Below are positions 9,363 to 18,189 of a DNA stretch of 64,000 nucleotides, piece by piece (the first letter of the stretch is position 1; every line of letters begins with the position of its first letter). The notes beneath the pieces were generated by a model. That model was not told where the DNA came from. It was given only the letters and a program-made list of their open reading frames with translations, and did no database searches. The DNA lies in NCBI GenBank assembly GCA_000174895.1, contig ACOK01000110.1, positions 1 to 64,000 of the forward strand, written 5' to 3'. The position numbers were made by a program, and so were the translations under genes. The stretch comes from Ruminococcus flavefaciens FD-1. Lineage in GTDB: Bacteria; Bacillota; Clostridia; Oscillospirales; Ruminococcaceae.

Positions 9363-10147
9363 CAGAAAATCACAGCTCCTCCCTGAGTTTCAACAGGCGC
9401 AACTCCCAGCAGATAGTCTCTGCCGCTGACGAATCCCGAAAGCGCCTTCTGAACGGTATTATATGCGATATCAGGACGATTGTTGTCCTGACTGAGATGT
9501 CCGAGTATGATATGGGTAGTACCTCGCTCCACCAGCTTAGCCGCCTGTATGCCGCTGTCGTCGTTGGAAAGATGGCCGTTGACGGAGAGTATCCTCTCTT
9601 TCAGATACAGCGGATAGGGACCTGTACGCAGCATATAGTCGTCGTAGTTTGCCTCCAGAAGCACCAGACGGCAGCCTGTAAGGGCTTCGTCCACTTCGGG
9701 AGTAATATGACCCAGGTCGGTGCAGACAGCGCACAGCTTGTCGTCATCGGTGTGTATGCGGTATCCGCAGCTCTGAATGGTATCATGAGGCGTATTGAAG
9801 CACCGCACCTCCGAGCCTGCGCAGTTTATAGCGATGCCGGTCATATCTATCACAGGTGAATCCGGCGATATCTTATCGCTGTCGCAGAGCCGTTGCAGAG
9901 TTCGTTTCTGTCCGTACACGGGCATACCTGTTTTCTTGGTGAGCATTTTCAGCCCCGCCACGTGGTCGGAATGTTCATGGGTGATGAACACCGCCTGCAC
10001 CGCAGAAAGCGGTATATTATTGATCTCAAGAGCGGCAGACAGCCTTTTGAAGCTGACGCCGCAGTCTATGAGTATTCCGCCTTTTTCAGTTCCGATGAAT
10101 GTGGAATTGCCCTTGCTGGAGCTGAAAAGGGGGTATATTCTTGCCAT
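9362..10147 (-). CDS. MBL-fold metallo-hydrolase, WalJ/YycJ-like
   Basis: This 261-residue metallo-beta-lactamase-fold protein begins ARIYPLFSSSKGNSTFI, a typical start for the YycJ/WalJ family. The metal-binding signature THEHSDHVAG is at about residue 55, and further metal ligands are likely in CTDLGH (about residue 141) and LGHLSQDNN (about residue 214). Family members are proposed to be exonuclease-like enzymes linked to cell-division control. In many Firmicutes the gene sits near rlmH, as it does here, where the two overlap by one base. The substrate is not known from sequence. Confidence 0.9.
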   Translation of the reverse strand: MARIYPLFSSSKGNSTFIGTEKGGILIDCGVSFKRLSAALEINNIPLSAVQAVFITHEHSDHVAGLKMLTKKTGMPVYGQKRTLQRLCDSDKISPDSPVIDMTGIAINCAGSEVRCFNTPHDTIQSCGYRIHTDDDKLCAVCTDLGHITPEVDEALTGCRLVLLEANYDDYMLRTGPYPLYLKERILSVNGHLSNDDSGIQAAKLVERGTTHIILGHLSQDNNRPDIAYNTVQKALSGFVSGRDYLLGVAPVETQGGAVIF

Positions 10148-10211
10148 GGGGCATTTCTCCTATTATATATTTCAGGGGCGACCATTCGTAGGTCCCCCCT
10201 GTGAATTATTC

Positions 10212-11633
10212 TTACTGAATTTTAGATATCTCAGTTCCCTGACGGGTCTCCTTGACCTCATAGCCCAGTGAAGCTATCTTATCACGGAGTTCATCAGCAA
10301 GTGCGAAGTCCTTAGCCTTTCTTGCTTCCTTGCGCTGTTCAACAAGTTCCATTACTTCAGCAGGTATATCAGCTGAAGCGTTTGCGGATTCCTCAAGGAA
10401 AAGCTTTGCGTTTGCCACAAGGTCAAGTCCCAGCACCTTGTCGAAATCGTTTATCAGTGCAAGCTTTGTTGCGGCATTTGCCTTTGACTTCAGCACATCG
10501 TAAAGCACGGTGATCGCCATAGCTGTGTTCACATCGCTGTCGAGAGCCTCTCTGAATGCCTTGTCAAGGCGCTCATACTCAGCCTTGTCGATATCTCCGC
10601 CGCTCTCCTGTGTAAGAGGTGCGATCTTTTCGATGAGCTTTCCGTAAGCAGCCTTAGCGTTGTCAAGGTTATCCCATGAGAATACCAGTGACTTTCTGTA
10701 GTGTGACTGCAAGCAGAAGAAACGGTAGATAACAGGCTTGTAGCCCTTTTCTTCAAGGAGCGAAACTGTCAGGAATTCACCCTTTGATTTGCTCATTTTG
10801 CCGTCATTGGTATTGAGGTGGAGGATGTGGAACCAGTAGTTGCACCACTTATGTCCCAGATAAGCCTCTGACTGTGCTATCTCGTTGGTGTGGTGAGGGA
10901 ATGCGTTGTCGATGCCTCCGCAGTGGATATCAAGGTATTCGCCCAGATTCTTCATACTGATGCATGAGCACTCGATATGCCAGCCGGGGTAGCCGATTCC
11001 CCATGGAGAATCCCACTTCAGTTCCTGATCGTCAAACTTTGACTTGGTGAACCAGAGCACGAAATCGGCCTTGTTGCGCTTGTTTTCGTCAGCCTCAACG
11101 CCGTCACGCACACCTACAGCAAGGTCTTCCTCGTTGAAGTCGTTGAACACGTAGTACTTGTCAAGCTTTGAGGTATCGAAGTAGATGTTTCCGCCTGCCT
11201 CGTAAGCGTAGCCCTTTTCCATGAGAGAGCTGATAACACGGATGAATTCGTCGATATAAGTAGTTGCAGGAACTACCACATCAGGAGTTTTGATGTTCAG
11301 CTTCTTGCAGTCATCGAAGAAAGCGTCAGTGTAGAACTTTGCTATCTCCATGACGGTCTTGTGCTCACGCTTTGCGCCCTTGAGCATTTTGTCGTCGCCT
11401 GTATCACCATCGCTGGTGAGATGTCCTACGTCTGTAATATTCATTACACGCTTTACGTCATAGCCTGTATAGCGCAGGTACTTTTCGAGAATATCCTCCA
11501 TGATGTAGCTTCTCAGGTTGCCTATGTGTGCGTAGTGGTACACAGTAGGGCCGCAGGTATACATACTTACCTTGCCTTCCTCATGGGGAATGAATTCTTC
11601 TTTTTTGTGTGAAAGTGAATTGTATAAATACAT
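10212..11633 (-). CDS. cysS: Cysteinyl-tRNA synthetase
   Basis: CysS charges tRNA-Cys with cysteine. The 473-residue protein has the class I signatures: a HIGH-type HIGNLRSY near residue 36 and KMSKSKG at about residue 270. Zinc ligands are expected at CGPTVYHY (about residue 27), in HIECSCIS (about residue 213) and in HHTNEIAQSEA (about residue 238). The C-terminal helical domain (about residues 330-470) is complete. It is separated by 64 bases from the downstream hydrolase/rlmH pair on the same strand. Confidence 0.97.
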   Translation of the reverse strand: MYLYNSLSHKKEEFIPHEEGKVSMYTCGPTVYHYAHIGNLRSYIMEDILEKYLRYTGYDVKRVMNITDVGHLTSDGDTGDDKMLKGAKREHKTVMEIAKFYTDAFFDDCKKLNIKTPDVVVPATTYIDEFIRVISSLMEKGYAYEAGGNIYFDTSKLDKYYVFNDFNEEDLAVGVRDGVEADENKRNKADFVLWFTKSKFDDQELKWDSPWGIGYPGWHIECSCISMKNLGEYLDIHCGGIDNAFPHHTNEIAQSEAYLGHKWCNYWFHILHLNTNDGKMSKSKGEFLTVSLLEEKGYKPVIYRFFCLQSHYRKSLVFSWDNLDNAKAAYGKLIEKIAPLTQESGGDIDKAEYERLDKAFREALDSDVNTAMAITVLYDVLKSKANAATKLALINDFDKVLGLDLVANAKLFLEESANASADIPAEVMELVEQRKEARKAKDFALADELRDKIASLGYEVKETRQGTEISKIQ

Positions 11634-11715
11634 TTATCCTTACTCCTTTATATAATGAAGAATCACCGCTTATCGTCCGGTATTCTTATTTGTTTATACG
11701 GCATGACTGCCCTGC

Positions 11716-12657
11716 TCAGAACTTTATAACCTTATTCATAGCCAGCTGCTGCATGAAGATATAACGGGCTTCGTCACGCTTTTCGGGCTTTATCATGTAG
11801 TACATATAATGCTCCATAAGGGCAATTATGTTAAAGGTGCGTCCCTCTATCTTGAACTGCTCAAAGTCCATTGGGATGTACTTCTCCCAGATATCACCGG
11901 CTGATATGAAGTTTGGCAGCTCCTGTATCTCGAAAATGCTCCTGTCCATATAATCGCACTTATCGCTTCCCTTGCGGTAATTATTCCCGGGAAGCATGGT
12001 ATAAGGCTTATCGGGAGTTTTCGCCATATGCTGTGCATAGGCTATCTGCTCTTTTCCTATGGCGTTATAGTGCGCCGAGCGGTAGGGACATTTTGCCTCA
12101 CAGCAGGCATTTACCAGTATCTCACACTTTTTCTTATCGGGGATATTGGCAAGGGTATCGAAATCGTGGTTCAGGTCATAGTCAATGACCACTATATGAT
12201 AATCCTTTTCCACCTCGGAATACAGCCTGTCTGCATTGGTTATGCGCTTGCAGGTGGAACTTGTTATCTTATAATCGGGATAGGTCTTCCTGATATATTC
12301 CTCCAGAAGCGGTGAAGCCACTATGACCTCGTTGAAGCCGTTGTCGGCAAGGCGCATTATCATGTTGCAGTATTCATCATGGAGGTGTTTTTCCTCCAGC
12401 ACAGGATTTGTAAACGTGAAACGAAGGGGGATATTCCTGTCGTTGAACATCTTTATGACCTGTTTTATGAATCCCTCATCACAGCGTCCGAACTGAAAAC
12501 GTCCGCCGTTCCACATTGCAGGGGGAAATGTTCCGTATACCGAGGCTATCTCCACGCCCTCACGGAAGAATCCGGGACAATGCTTCAGCATTTCCGCAAA
12601 GGTGATATTGAACATGAAATGCTGAGTGAATCCGGGAAGATGGAATCGTGCTTTCAT
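11716..12657 (-). CDS. Tandem paralogue 1, U32-like protein of unknown substrate
   Basis: This 313-residue protein is the last of three adjacent paralogues. I could not assign it with certainty. It resembles U32 (UbiU/UbiV-type) proteins: a cysteine cluster NACCEAKCPYRSAHY at about residue 194, and a KIEGRT motif near the C-terminus. U32 relatives use clustered cysteines for an Fe-S centre, so a radical or hydroxylation role is possible; peptidase activity is not shown. Other conserved blocks are EIASVYGTFPPAMWNGGR, RFTFTNP and TSSTCKRI. The start at 12657 follows AAGGAGAAAG; an upstream in-frame start at 12687 would overlap the previous gene. Confidence 0.7.
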   Translation of the reverse strand: MKARFHLPGFTQHFMFNITFAEMLKHCPGFFREGVEIASVYGTFPPAMWNGGRFQFGRCDEGFIKQVIKMFNDRNIPLRFTFTNPVLEEKHLHDEYCNMIMRLADNGFNEVIVASPLLEEYIRKTYPDYKITSSTCKRITNADRLYSEVEKDYHIVVIDYDLNHDFDTLANIPDKKKCEILVNACCEAKCPYRSAHYNAIGKEQIAYAQHMAKTPDKPYTMLPGNNYRKGSDKCDYMDRSIFEIQELPNFISAGDIWEKYIPMDFEQFKIEGRTFNIIALMEHYMYYMIKPEKRDEARYIFMQQLAMNKVIKF

Positions 12658-12679
12658 TGCTTTCTCCTTTCCTGCGGTA

Positions 12680-13639
12680 TCAGACATTATTTACGGAGAT
12701 AACATTGTTTTTCCACAGGTTTCTGTAGAAGATAAGACGTGCTTCGTCGAGACATTCGGGCTTTGCCATATAATAGAGATAATGCTCGGCCAGATTGAAG
12801 ATATCGGAGGTACGTCCCTCTATCTTGAACTGATTGAATCCCATGGGCACATATTTCTCCCATATCTCATCGGGAGTTATATGACAGCTGAGGTCCTTCA
12901 CCTTGAAAAGGGAACGTCTCATGCAGTCGCAGTTGAATTCATATGCTGCATCGGTATGTTCGCTGTTGAATTTCTCCTGGTCGAAAGGCGCATTAGGATA
13001 CTTGCGGACATGATTTGCATACGCTATCTGTTCAAGTCCGATTATCTCATAATGGTGTGAACGGTGAGCGCAGTCGGGATTACAGCAGGCATTCACCAGT
13101 ATCTCGCACTTGCTTTTGTCAGGTATTTTTTCAAGGGTCTCGAAATCGTGGTTAAGGTCATAGTCTATTACGACGATATGATAATCCTTTTCCACCTCCT
13201 GACAGACCTTTTCGGGGTCTGTGATACGCTTGCAGGTAGAGCTTGTCAGCTTGTAGTTCGGGTAATTCTTGCGGATGTAGTCCTCAAGGAGGGGCGACAT
13301 AACGATACACTCATTCATGCCGTTATCAGCAAGATGCATTACCATGTTGCAGAATTCATCGCTGAGATGTTTTTTCTCCAGCATGGGATTTGTGAATGTA
13401 AAGCGGAGGGGGATGCCTCTGCTGTTGAAAGCCTTGATAACGCCCTTGATGTAATCCTTGGTACACAGACCGAATTTCAGGCGGCCGCCGTTCCATATGG
13501 ATGGAGGGAACACGCCGTAAACTGAAGCCACCTCTACACCTTCACGGAAAAGCTCGGGGCTGTTTTCCAGCATAGTGAGAAACATGAGATTGAATTTAAA
13601 ATTGTCTGCAAAATCGGGCAGATGGAAACGTACTTTCAT
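12680..13639 (-). CDS. Tandem paralogue 2, U32-like protein
   Basis: This is the 319-residue middle member of the triplet. It shares VEVASVYGVFPPSIWNGGR, RFTFTNP, the TSSTCKRI block, NACCNPDCAHRSHHY and QFKIEGRT with its neighbours. Cysteine spacing in the central cluster is preserved. The real start is the ATG at 13639, behind AGGAGAAAGA. The longer open frame to 13735 runs through a low-complexity GAGAATTGAG tract and is unlikely to be coding. The gap to paralogue 1 is 22 bases, so the two are likely co-transcribed. Confidence 0.7.
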   Translation of the reverse strand: MKVRFHLPDFADNFKFNLMFLTMLENSPELFREGVEVASVYGVFPPSIWNGGRLKFGLCTKDYIKGVIKAFNSRGIPLRFTFTNPMLEKKHLSDEFCNMVMHLADNGMNECIVMSPLLEDYIRKNYPNYKLTSSTCKRITDPEKVCQEVEKDYHIVVIDYDLNHDFETLEKIPDKSKCEILVNACCNPDCAHRSHHYEIIGLEQIAYANHVRKYPNAPFDQEKFNSEHTDAAYEFNCDCMRRSLFKVKDLSCHITPDEIWEKYVPMGFNQFKIEGRTSDIFNLAEHYLYYMAKPECLDEARLIFYRNLWKNNVISVNNV

Positions 13640-13781
13640 TTCTTTCTCCTTATCTGATAAAAGCGTGGGATGAATTGAGAATTGAGAATGGAGAATTGAG
13701 AATGATCTTGTGGAGATCCAACGGTTATTCTTCATTTTCTCTGTTCATTATTCATTGATCCTGTATTGTTCATTCAGCGGC
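13640..13781. repeat. Short iterated intergenic tract between U32-like paralogues 2 and 3
   Basis: Positions about 13672-13703 consist of near-tandem GAATTGAGAAT and GGAGAATTGAG words. About 13727-13774 is a TTCATT-rich run (TTCATTATTCATTGATCC), roughly the complement-like counterpart. It resembles the AATTACG tracts ahead of ilvD, ilvA and leuC. No gene is visible. Confidence 0.5.
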
Positions 13782-14720
13782 TTATTTGAATATCATCGCT
13801 CCCGAATTCTCCATTGTTTTGAGGAGTGTGAATCTTGCCTCGTCACGGCATTCCGGCTTAGCCATGTAGTACATATAAGTTTCCAGCACATTTATAGGGC
13901 TTGCTGTTCTTCCCTCTATCTTGAACTGCTCGAATCCCATAGGCACGTACTTTTCCCAGATATCATCGGGAGAGATATGAGTCCTCAGACTGCGTATCTC
14001 GAAAATACCACGCTGAGAGAAAGGACAGTCACGGAAATGTTCGGGGTCGTATTTCTCCACATTGAAAGGAGCATTCGGGTACTTCTTTATGTGCTCGTTG
14101 TAGGCTATCTGCTGAACGCCTATTGAGTGGTAATGTGCCGATCTTCTCGGACATCCCGGCTCACAGCAGGCATTTACCAGAAGCTCGCAGTCCTGCTTTC
14201 TCGGAAGCTTTTCCAGCACCTCGAAATTATTGTTGAAATCATAGTCAACAACAACGATGCTGTAATCCTTGCCCAGTTCTTCTTCAAGCTTCTTCGGGTC
14301 AGTTATACGCTTGCAGGTCGAGCTTGTCAGCTTGTACTTCGGATAGTTGTGGCGGATATAGTCCTCCAGTATCGGTGACATAACGATACATTCGTTCATG
14401 CCGTTATTTGCCATGGCCATGACCATATTGCAGAAGTTATCGCTGAGGTGCTTCTTTTCAAGTGCGGGATTTGTAAATGTAAAGCGGAGCGGTATGCCTC
14501 TGTCGTTGAAAGCCTTGATGACGCTTTTCACGAAATTCTTGTCAACAACGCCTCCCTGAGTTCTTCCGCCGTTCCATATGGATGGAGGAAAAACGCCGTA
14601 GAATGAAGCTATCTCAACACCCTCACGGAAAAATTCGGGCTTGTGCTTCAGCATTTCCGCAAAGAGCAGATTAAGTTTATAATTGCCCGAAAAATCGGGA
14701 AGATGAAAACGTACTCTCAT
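13782..14720 (-). CDS. Tandem paralogue 3, U32-like protein
   Basis: This is the 312-residue first gene of the triplet on the minus strand, starting at ATG 14720 behind GGAGAAAT. It begins MRVRFHLPDFSGNYKLNLLF and keeps the shared blocks: EIASFYGVFPPSIWNGGR, RFTFTNPALEKKHLSDNFCN, TSSTCKRITDP, NACCEPGCPRRSAHY and QFKIEGRT. The cysteine cluster spacing matches the other two copies. Paralogues 2 and 3 look closer to each other than to paralogue 1, judged by eye. Function unknown; U32-like by motif only. Confidence 0.7.
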   Translation of the reverse strand: MRVRFHLPDFSGNYKLNLLFAEMLKHKPEFFREGVEIASFYGVFPPSIWNGGRTQGGVVDKNFVKSVIKAFNDRGIPLRFTFTNPALEKKHLSDNFCNMVMAMANNGMNECIVMSPILEDYIRHNYPKYKLTSSTCKRITDPKKLEEELGKDYSIVVVDYDFNNNFEVLEKLPRKQDCELLVNACCEPGCPRRSAHYHSIGVQQIAYNEHIKKYPNAPFNVEKYDPEHFRDCPFSQRGIFEIRSLRTHISPDDIWEKYVPMGFEQFKIEGRTASPINVLETYMYYMAKPECRDEARFTLLKTMENSGAMIFK

Positions 14721-14922
14721 TTATTTCTCCTTATTTTTGTGAATATCTCGGGCGGATAATATCCGCCCCTGCAAGAACAATTTAGTGCCGGCGAGCGAAA
14801 GCAGATTATCATTAACGTACAGAGTAAGGCGCTTGCGCCGAATCGTGATTGCGCCGCCTCCCAACGGTCGCACGTACCCTCTGTCCTTCGGACATCTCCC
14901 TGTACTACAGGGAGTCACTCGC
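14721..14922. repeat. Palindromic intergenic spacer upstream of the U32-like triplet
   Basis: This roughly 200-base spacer contains no convincing gene. It carries GGGCGGATAATATCCGCCC (about 14750-14768), a relative of the GGATATCATCC module near ilvD, then palindromes such as GTCCTTCGGAC (about 14883-14893) and TCCCTGTACTACAGGGA (about 14897-14913). Confidence 0.55.
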
Positions 14923-15960
14923 TCAGCGGCAGCAGTCGCCACGCTCGGAAACTATCTCATAGCCTGCGGAGGTAATGCGTCTTTCCAGACATCCACGGCA
15001 TTCCGCAGCTTCCTCGCCTGTGCATATCTTATTATCGTAGAGGTCATACTTCTTCCTCACCTTGACAGGGGAAAGATTGGGCATGACTACATTGCAGCCT
15101 GTCATAAGTCCCAGTTCTCTGCCATTCGGAGCGATAGTTCCCAGTGCAGTCGTTGCAGGGAGAAGCACCTTCGGGAAAAGAAGACGGAGTATGCCCAGCA
15201 GTCTCAGTGTAAGCTGTAATGTGCCGCCTTCGGTATCGGCAAACTCGGTGTTATGATGGGGCACAAAAGGGCCTATGCCTATCATCTGCGGCTGGAGTGA
15301 CTGCAAAAATCTTATATCATACAGCAGGCTGTCTGTGGTCTGATACGGAGCACCTACCATAAATCCCGAACCCACCTGATAGCCAAGTTCCTTTAAATGG
15401 AAAAGGCAGTCCTTGCGGTTCCGGAGGCTCATCTCGGCAGGATGAAGCTTCTCGTAAAGCTTCGGGTCTGCGGCTTCGTGTCGGAGCAGATAGCGGTCAG
15501 CACCTGCTTCTTTCAGGCGCTTGTAGCTTTCGTATGAGCGCTCGCCGAGGGAAAGAGTAATGGCGCAGTCAGGGTATTTCTCACGTATCTCCGATACCAC
15601 AGAGCAGAGAAAATCGTCGGTGAAGAAACTGTCCTCGCCGCCCTGCATGACAAATGTGCGGAATCCAAGTTCATAGCCGTTTTCACAGCATGACATGATC
15701 TCCTCACGGCTGAGGCGGTAGCGCTCGGCCTCCTTGTTGCTGCGGCGTATACCGCAGTAGCGGCAGTCGTTCTTGCAGTAGGATGAGACTTCGATAAGTC
15801 CACGGAGAAACACCTTTTTGCCGTAGTGCTTCTGACGCACCTCATCAGCTCTCTGCCTGAGAAGTTCAGCCGCATCCTTGTCATCGGTCTCGATAAGGGC
15901 ACGGAGTTCGTCGTCGGAGAGGAATTCCCCACGATAGAGTTTTTCAACTATTCCGATCAT
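14923..15960 (-). CDS. hydE: [FeFe]-hydrogenase H-cluster maturase, radical SAM
   Basis: HydE is a radical-SAM enzyme that helps assemble the di-iron subcluster of [FeFe]-hydrogenase. The 345-residue protein has the radical-SAM CxxxCxxC in SSYCKNDCRYCGIRRSN at about residue 60, the GGED-like motif in MQGGEDSFF at about residue 105, and the HydE-typical EVSSYCKNDC context, GSGFMVGAPYQT and IGIGPFVPHHNT. C-terminal cysteines (CRGCLE and a terminal DCCR) are also present. BioB and PylB are the nearest alternatives, but the MVGAP and GPFVPH motifs favour HydE. It starts two bases after the nadA stop, so it is probably in an operon with nadA; no hydF or hydG is in view. Confidence 0.88.
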   Translation of the reverse strand: MIGIVEKLYRGEFLSDDELRALIETDDKDAAELLRQRADEVRQKHYGKKVFLRGLIEVSSYCKNDCRYCGIRRSNKEAERYRLSREEIMSCCENGYELGFRTFVMQGGEDSFFTDDFLCSVVSEIREKYPDCAITLSLGERSYESYKRLKEAGADRYLLRHEAADPKLYEKLHPAEMSLRNRKDCLFHLKELGYQVGSGFMVGAPYQTTDSLLYDIRFLQSLQPQMIGIGPFVPHHNTEFADTEGGTLQLTLRLLGILRLLFPKVLLPATTALGTIAPNGRELGLMTGCNVVMPNLSPVKVRKKYDLYDNKICTGEEAAECRGCLERRITSAGYEIVSERGDCCR

Positions 15961-15961
15961 A

Positions 15962-16888
15962 TCAGCCGCCCAGCCTTATCATTTCATCTATGCACTTTCT
16001 TGCATCTGCAATAAGCTGATCGTCCATAAGTATCTCAAATGCCTCACCGTTATCCATGCCGAGAAGTGAATTGTAAACATCGGGGAGAGTGGTCAGCTTC
16101 ATATTTCTGCACACGATATCCTTTGTAACGGACCAGAATTTCTTATCAGGGCACTCATACTGCAAATGCTCTGAGATAGAAGTTTCTGTACCGATGATGA
16201 ATTCCTTGTGGTCGGACTTCTTAGCGTAATCCATGATACCGCTTGTAGAGCCCACATAGTCGGCAAGTTCAACTACAGCAGGCACACATTCGGGATGTAC
16301 AAGGAAGAGAGCGTCGGGATGTTCTTCCTTTGCCTTTTTTACTTCCTTTGCAGTTATAGCCGCATGAGTAGGACATCCGCCGTGAAGGAGTTTTATATCC
16401 TTTTCGGGGCACTGCTTCTGTACCCATGAACCAAGATTGCAGTCAGGGATGAAGAGAAGCTTGTCGCTGTCGAGAGCCTTGACTATCCTGAGAGCGCTTG
16501 ATGAAGTAACACACACATCACATACAGTTTTCAGTGAAGCGGTGGTGTTGATGTAAGCAACAACTGTGCGGTCAGGGTCCTGAGCCTTTATCTGTGAGAT
16601 GAGTTCTCTGTCCATCTGCTCAGCCATAGGACATCCTGCATTTTTATTGGCAAGGAACACACGCTTCTGAGGGGAGAGCATCTTGGCAGTCTCAGCCATG
16701 AAGTGAACTCCGCAGAAGAGGATATTATCAGCATCTGTCTTTGTGGCATCTACGCTGAGTTTGTAGCTGTCACCTGTAAAGTCGGCTATTTCTACTATCT
16801 CACGTGCCTGATAGCTGTGGGCGAGTATAGCGGTGTTTGTCTCTTTTTTGAGCTTTATGATCTTGTCCTGTAATTCACGAACGGTCAT
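15962..16888 (-). CDS. nadA: Quinolinate synthase
   Basis: NadA condenses iminoaspartate with dihydroxyacetone phosphate to form quinolinate in NAD synthesis, using a [4Fe-4S] cluster. The 308-residue form is the common one. Cluster cysteines are expected at VCDVCVTSSSA (about residue 105), HPECVPAVV (about residue 194) and YECPDKKF (about residue 247). The N-terminus has AHSYQ and GDSYKLS, and MAETAKML follows. nadB and nadC are not in the window. A good minus-strand promoter lies at 16941-16969. Confidence 0.95.
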   Translation of the reverse strand: MTVRELQDKIIKLKKETNTAILAHSYQAREIVEIADFTGDSYKLSVDATKTDADNILFCGVHFMAETAKMLSPQKRVFLANKNAGCPMAEQMDRELISQIKAQDPDRTVVAYINTTASLKTVCDVCVTSSSALRIVKALDSDKLLFIPDCNLGSWVQKQCPEKDIKLLHGGCPTHAAITAKEVKKAKEEHPDALFLVHPECVPAVVELADYVGSTSGIMDYAKKSDHKEFIIGTETSISEHLQYECPDKKFWSVTKDIVCRNMKLTTLPDVYNSLLGMDNGEAFEILMDDQLIADARKCIDEMIRLGG

Positions 16889-16940
16889 TGCATTTCATCC
16901 TTTCATAGCGGCACATATTTACAATAAGCCTATTATATTG

Positions 16941-16969
16941 ATTATATCACATTCTTTCAGTAAATGCAA
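16941..16969 (-). promoter_or_regulatory. Sigma-A-type promoter for nadA-hydE
   Basis: On the minus strand TTGCAT (16969-16964) and TATAAT (16946-16941) are separated by 17 bases. The ATG of nadA is about 50 bases downstream. Confidence 0.65.
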
Positions 16970-17021
16970 GCCGTCCGCCTGTCCTTTTCACGGCAACAGC
17001 TTTTACTTTTAAATAAATAAT

Positions 17022-17041
17022 AAAAAACCGCCGAAGGCGGC
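17022..17041 (-). terminator. Rho-independent terminator downstream of the deacetylase gene
   Basis: Read on the minus strand, GCCGCC-TTC-GGCGG is followed by a run of six T. It lies about 170 bases past the deacetylase stop and before the nadA promoter. Confidence 0.7.
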
Positions 17042-17212
17042 ATTCCGGGGTCAAGGGGGATGTTATCTCCCTTGCAGGGGGTGAATGAGGGGGACAGCGT
17101 CCCCCTGACGAAGTAGTAAAGCAAGAGTAGCGATGCTTTACGGATGGTTTACAAGAATTATGAATCGCCCCAAAAAAGTAAATGCTGTTGCCCTGGGATT
17201 TTTGTTGACCGA
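17042..17212. repeat. Palindrome-rich spacer between nadA and the deacetylase gene
   Basis: No gene. It contains AAGGGGGATGTTATCTCCCTT (about 17054-17074), GGGGGACAGCGTCCCCC (about 17090-17106) and a GTAAAGCA..TGCTTTAC pair (about 17116-17140), each able to fold into a hairpin. Confidence 0.5.
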
Positions 17213-18082
17213 CTATTCTCCTGTCATGAGCTTGCTCATAAATTCATCCGTGGAGTAAAGTCCGCTTCGGTTATATCGGAAGATCCCGTAAAGACATTGC
17301 GGATCGTGAACTATATAATTAGGCCCCTCACGGCAGGTCAGAGTCATAGAAAATCCCAGTTCACGTATAACAGGGAGTGATTCTCTGCTGACTGCGCCGA
17401 ATGGATAAGCGAAGACGATAGGTGACTGACCTGTATGCCGTGATATCTCATTCTGAAGTTTTGTCAGGTCCTTTCTGAGAATAGAGCGATACTCCTCCGC
17501 AGTTTCACAGGAAAGCTTTGCACAGCCCTTCCTGCCGCCGCTGAGGGAATGCATATCGTAGGTGTGGCTTCCTATCTCAATCCTGCCCGAAGCTGTCAGG
17601 GTGTTTATGTCATCCCATGTGAGGTAGGAGTAGCTGTCCTGATGAGGGTCGCTCTCTGCATAAACATCAGTGTAGCTGCCAACAATAGAAATAACAGCGC
17701 ACATATCGTATTTTTCAAGCAGAGGCAGAAGCTGTGAGAGATTATTATAGTGGCCGTCGTCAGCTGTTATCATGACGGGCTTAGGCGGCAGACAGCCGTT
17801 TCCGTGTGTGTAATCGCAGACCTGCTTTGCTGAAACTGCGGTATAGCCGTGACTGCTGAGCCATTGCAGATCGCTTTCTAACTGCTGGGGAGTGACAATA
17901 TACTCCTGCGGCCCGTTATCGCAGATGCTGTGGTACATTATAACAGGGAGAAATACCGCTTCTTCTTCGCTGTCGGCCGAGGACGGGAAAAGGAACCGCT
18001 CAGAAATAAACAGCACCGCAAGCACGGAGAATGCCACAGCTGCAATGAGTATTTTTTTGGATATGTAACAGCATTTGTACAA
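17213..18082 (-). CDS. Membrane-anchored polysaccharide deacetylase family protein
   Basis: This NodB-fold deacetylase probably removes acetyl groups from a cell-wall or surface glycan outside the membrane. An N-terminal segment (about residues 10-27, ILIAAVAFSVLAVLFI) is a membrane anchor. Catalytic features are PVIMYHSI, a metal-binding DDG in MITADDGHYNN, SHTYDMH (the His-X4-His form common in this subgroup) and FAYPFGAVS. I chose the TTG at 18082 because GAGGTGAT lies just upstream; the open frame reaches 18163, but that start lies in the divergent promoter region next to spoIIP. Start confidence is moderate. The substrate is unknown. Confidence 0.85.
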   Translation of the reverse strand: MYKCCYISKKILIAAVAFSVLAVLFISERFLFPSSADSEEEAVFLPVIMYHSICDNGPQEYIVTPQQLESDLQWLSSHGYTAVSAKQVCDYTHGNGCLPPKPVMITADDGHYNNLSQLLPLLEKYDMCAVISIVGSYTDVYAESDPHQDSYSYLTWDDINTLTASGRIEIGSHTYDMHSLSGGRKGCAKLSCETAEEYRSILRKDLTKLQNEISRHTGQSPIVFAYPFGAVSRESLPVIRELGFSMTLTCREGPNYIVHDPQCLYGIFRYNRSGLYSTDEFMSKLMTGE

Positions 18083-18189
18083 AATTATCACCTCATGAGA
18101 TATTATGCGGAAAAAGGGAAAATATTCCGGACAAAACTTGTCTATATCCTGACTCTGCCGCATATAATCTGGTATGAAGAGGTGAGGAT

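Noticed and set aside
9497..9859. 120-residue plus-strand open frame
   Set aside because: Antisense to the MBL hydrolase with no ribosome binding site or domain.
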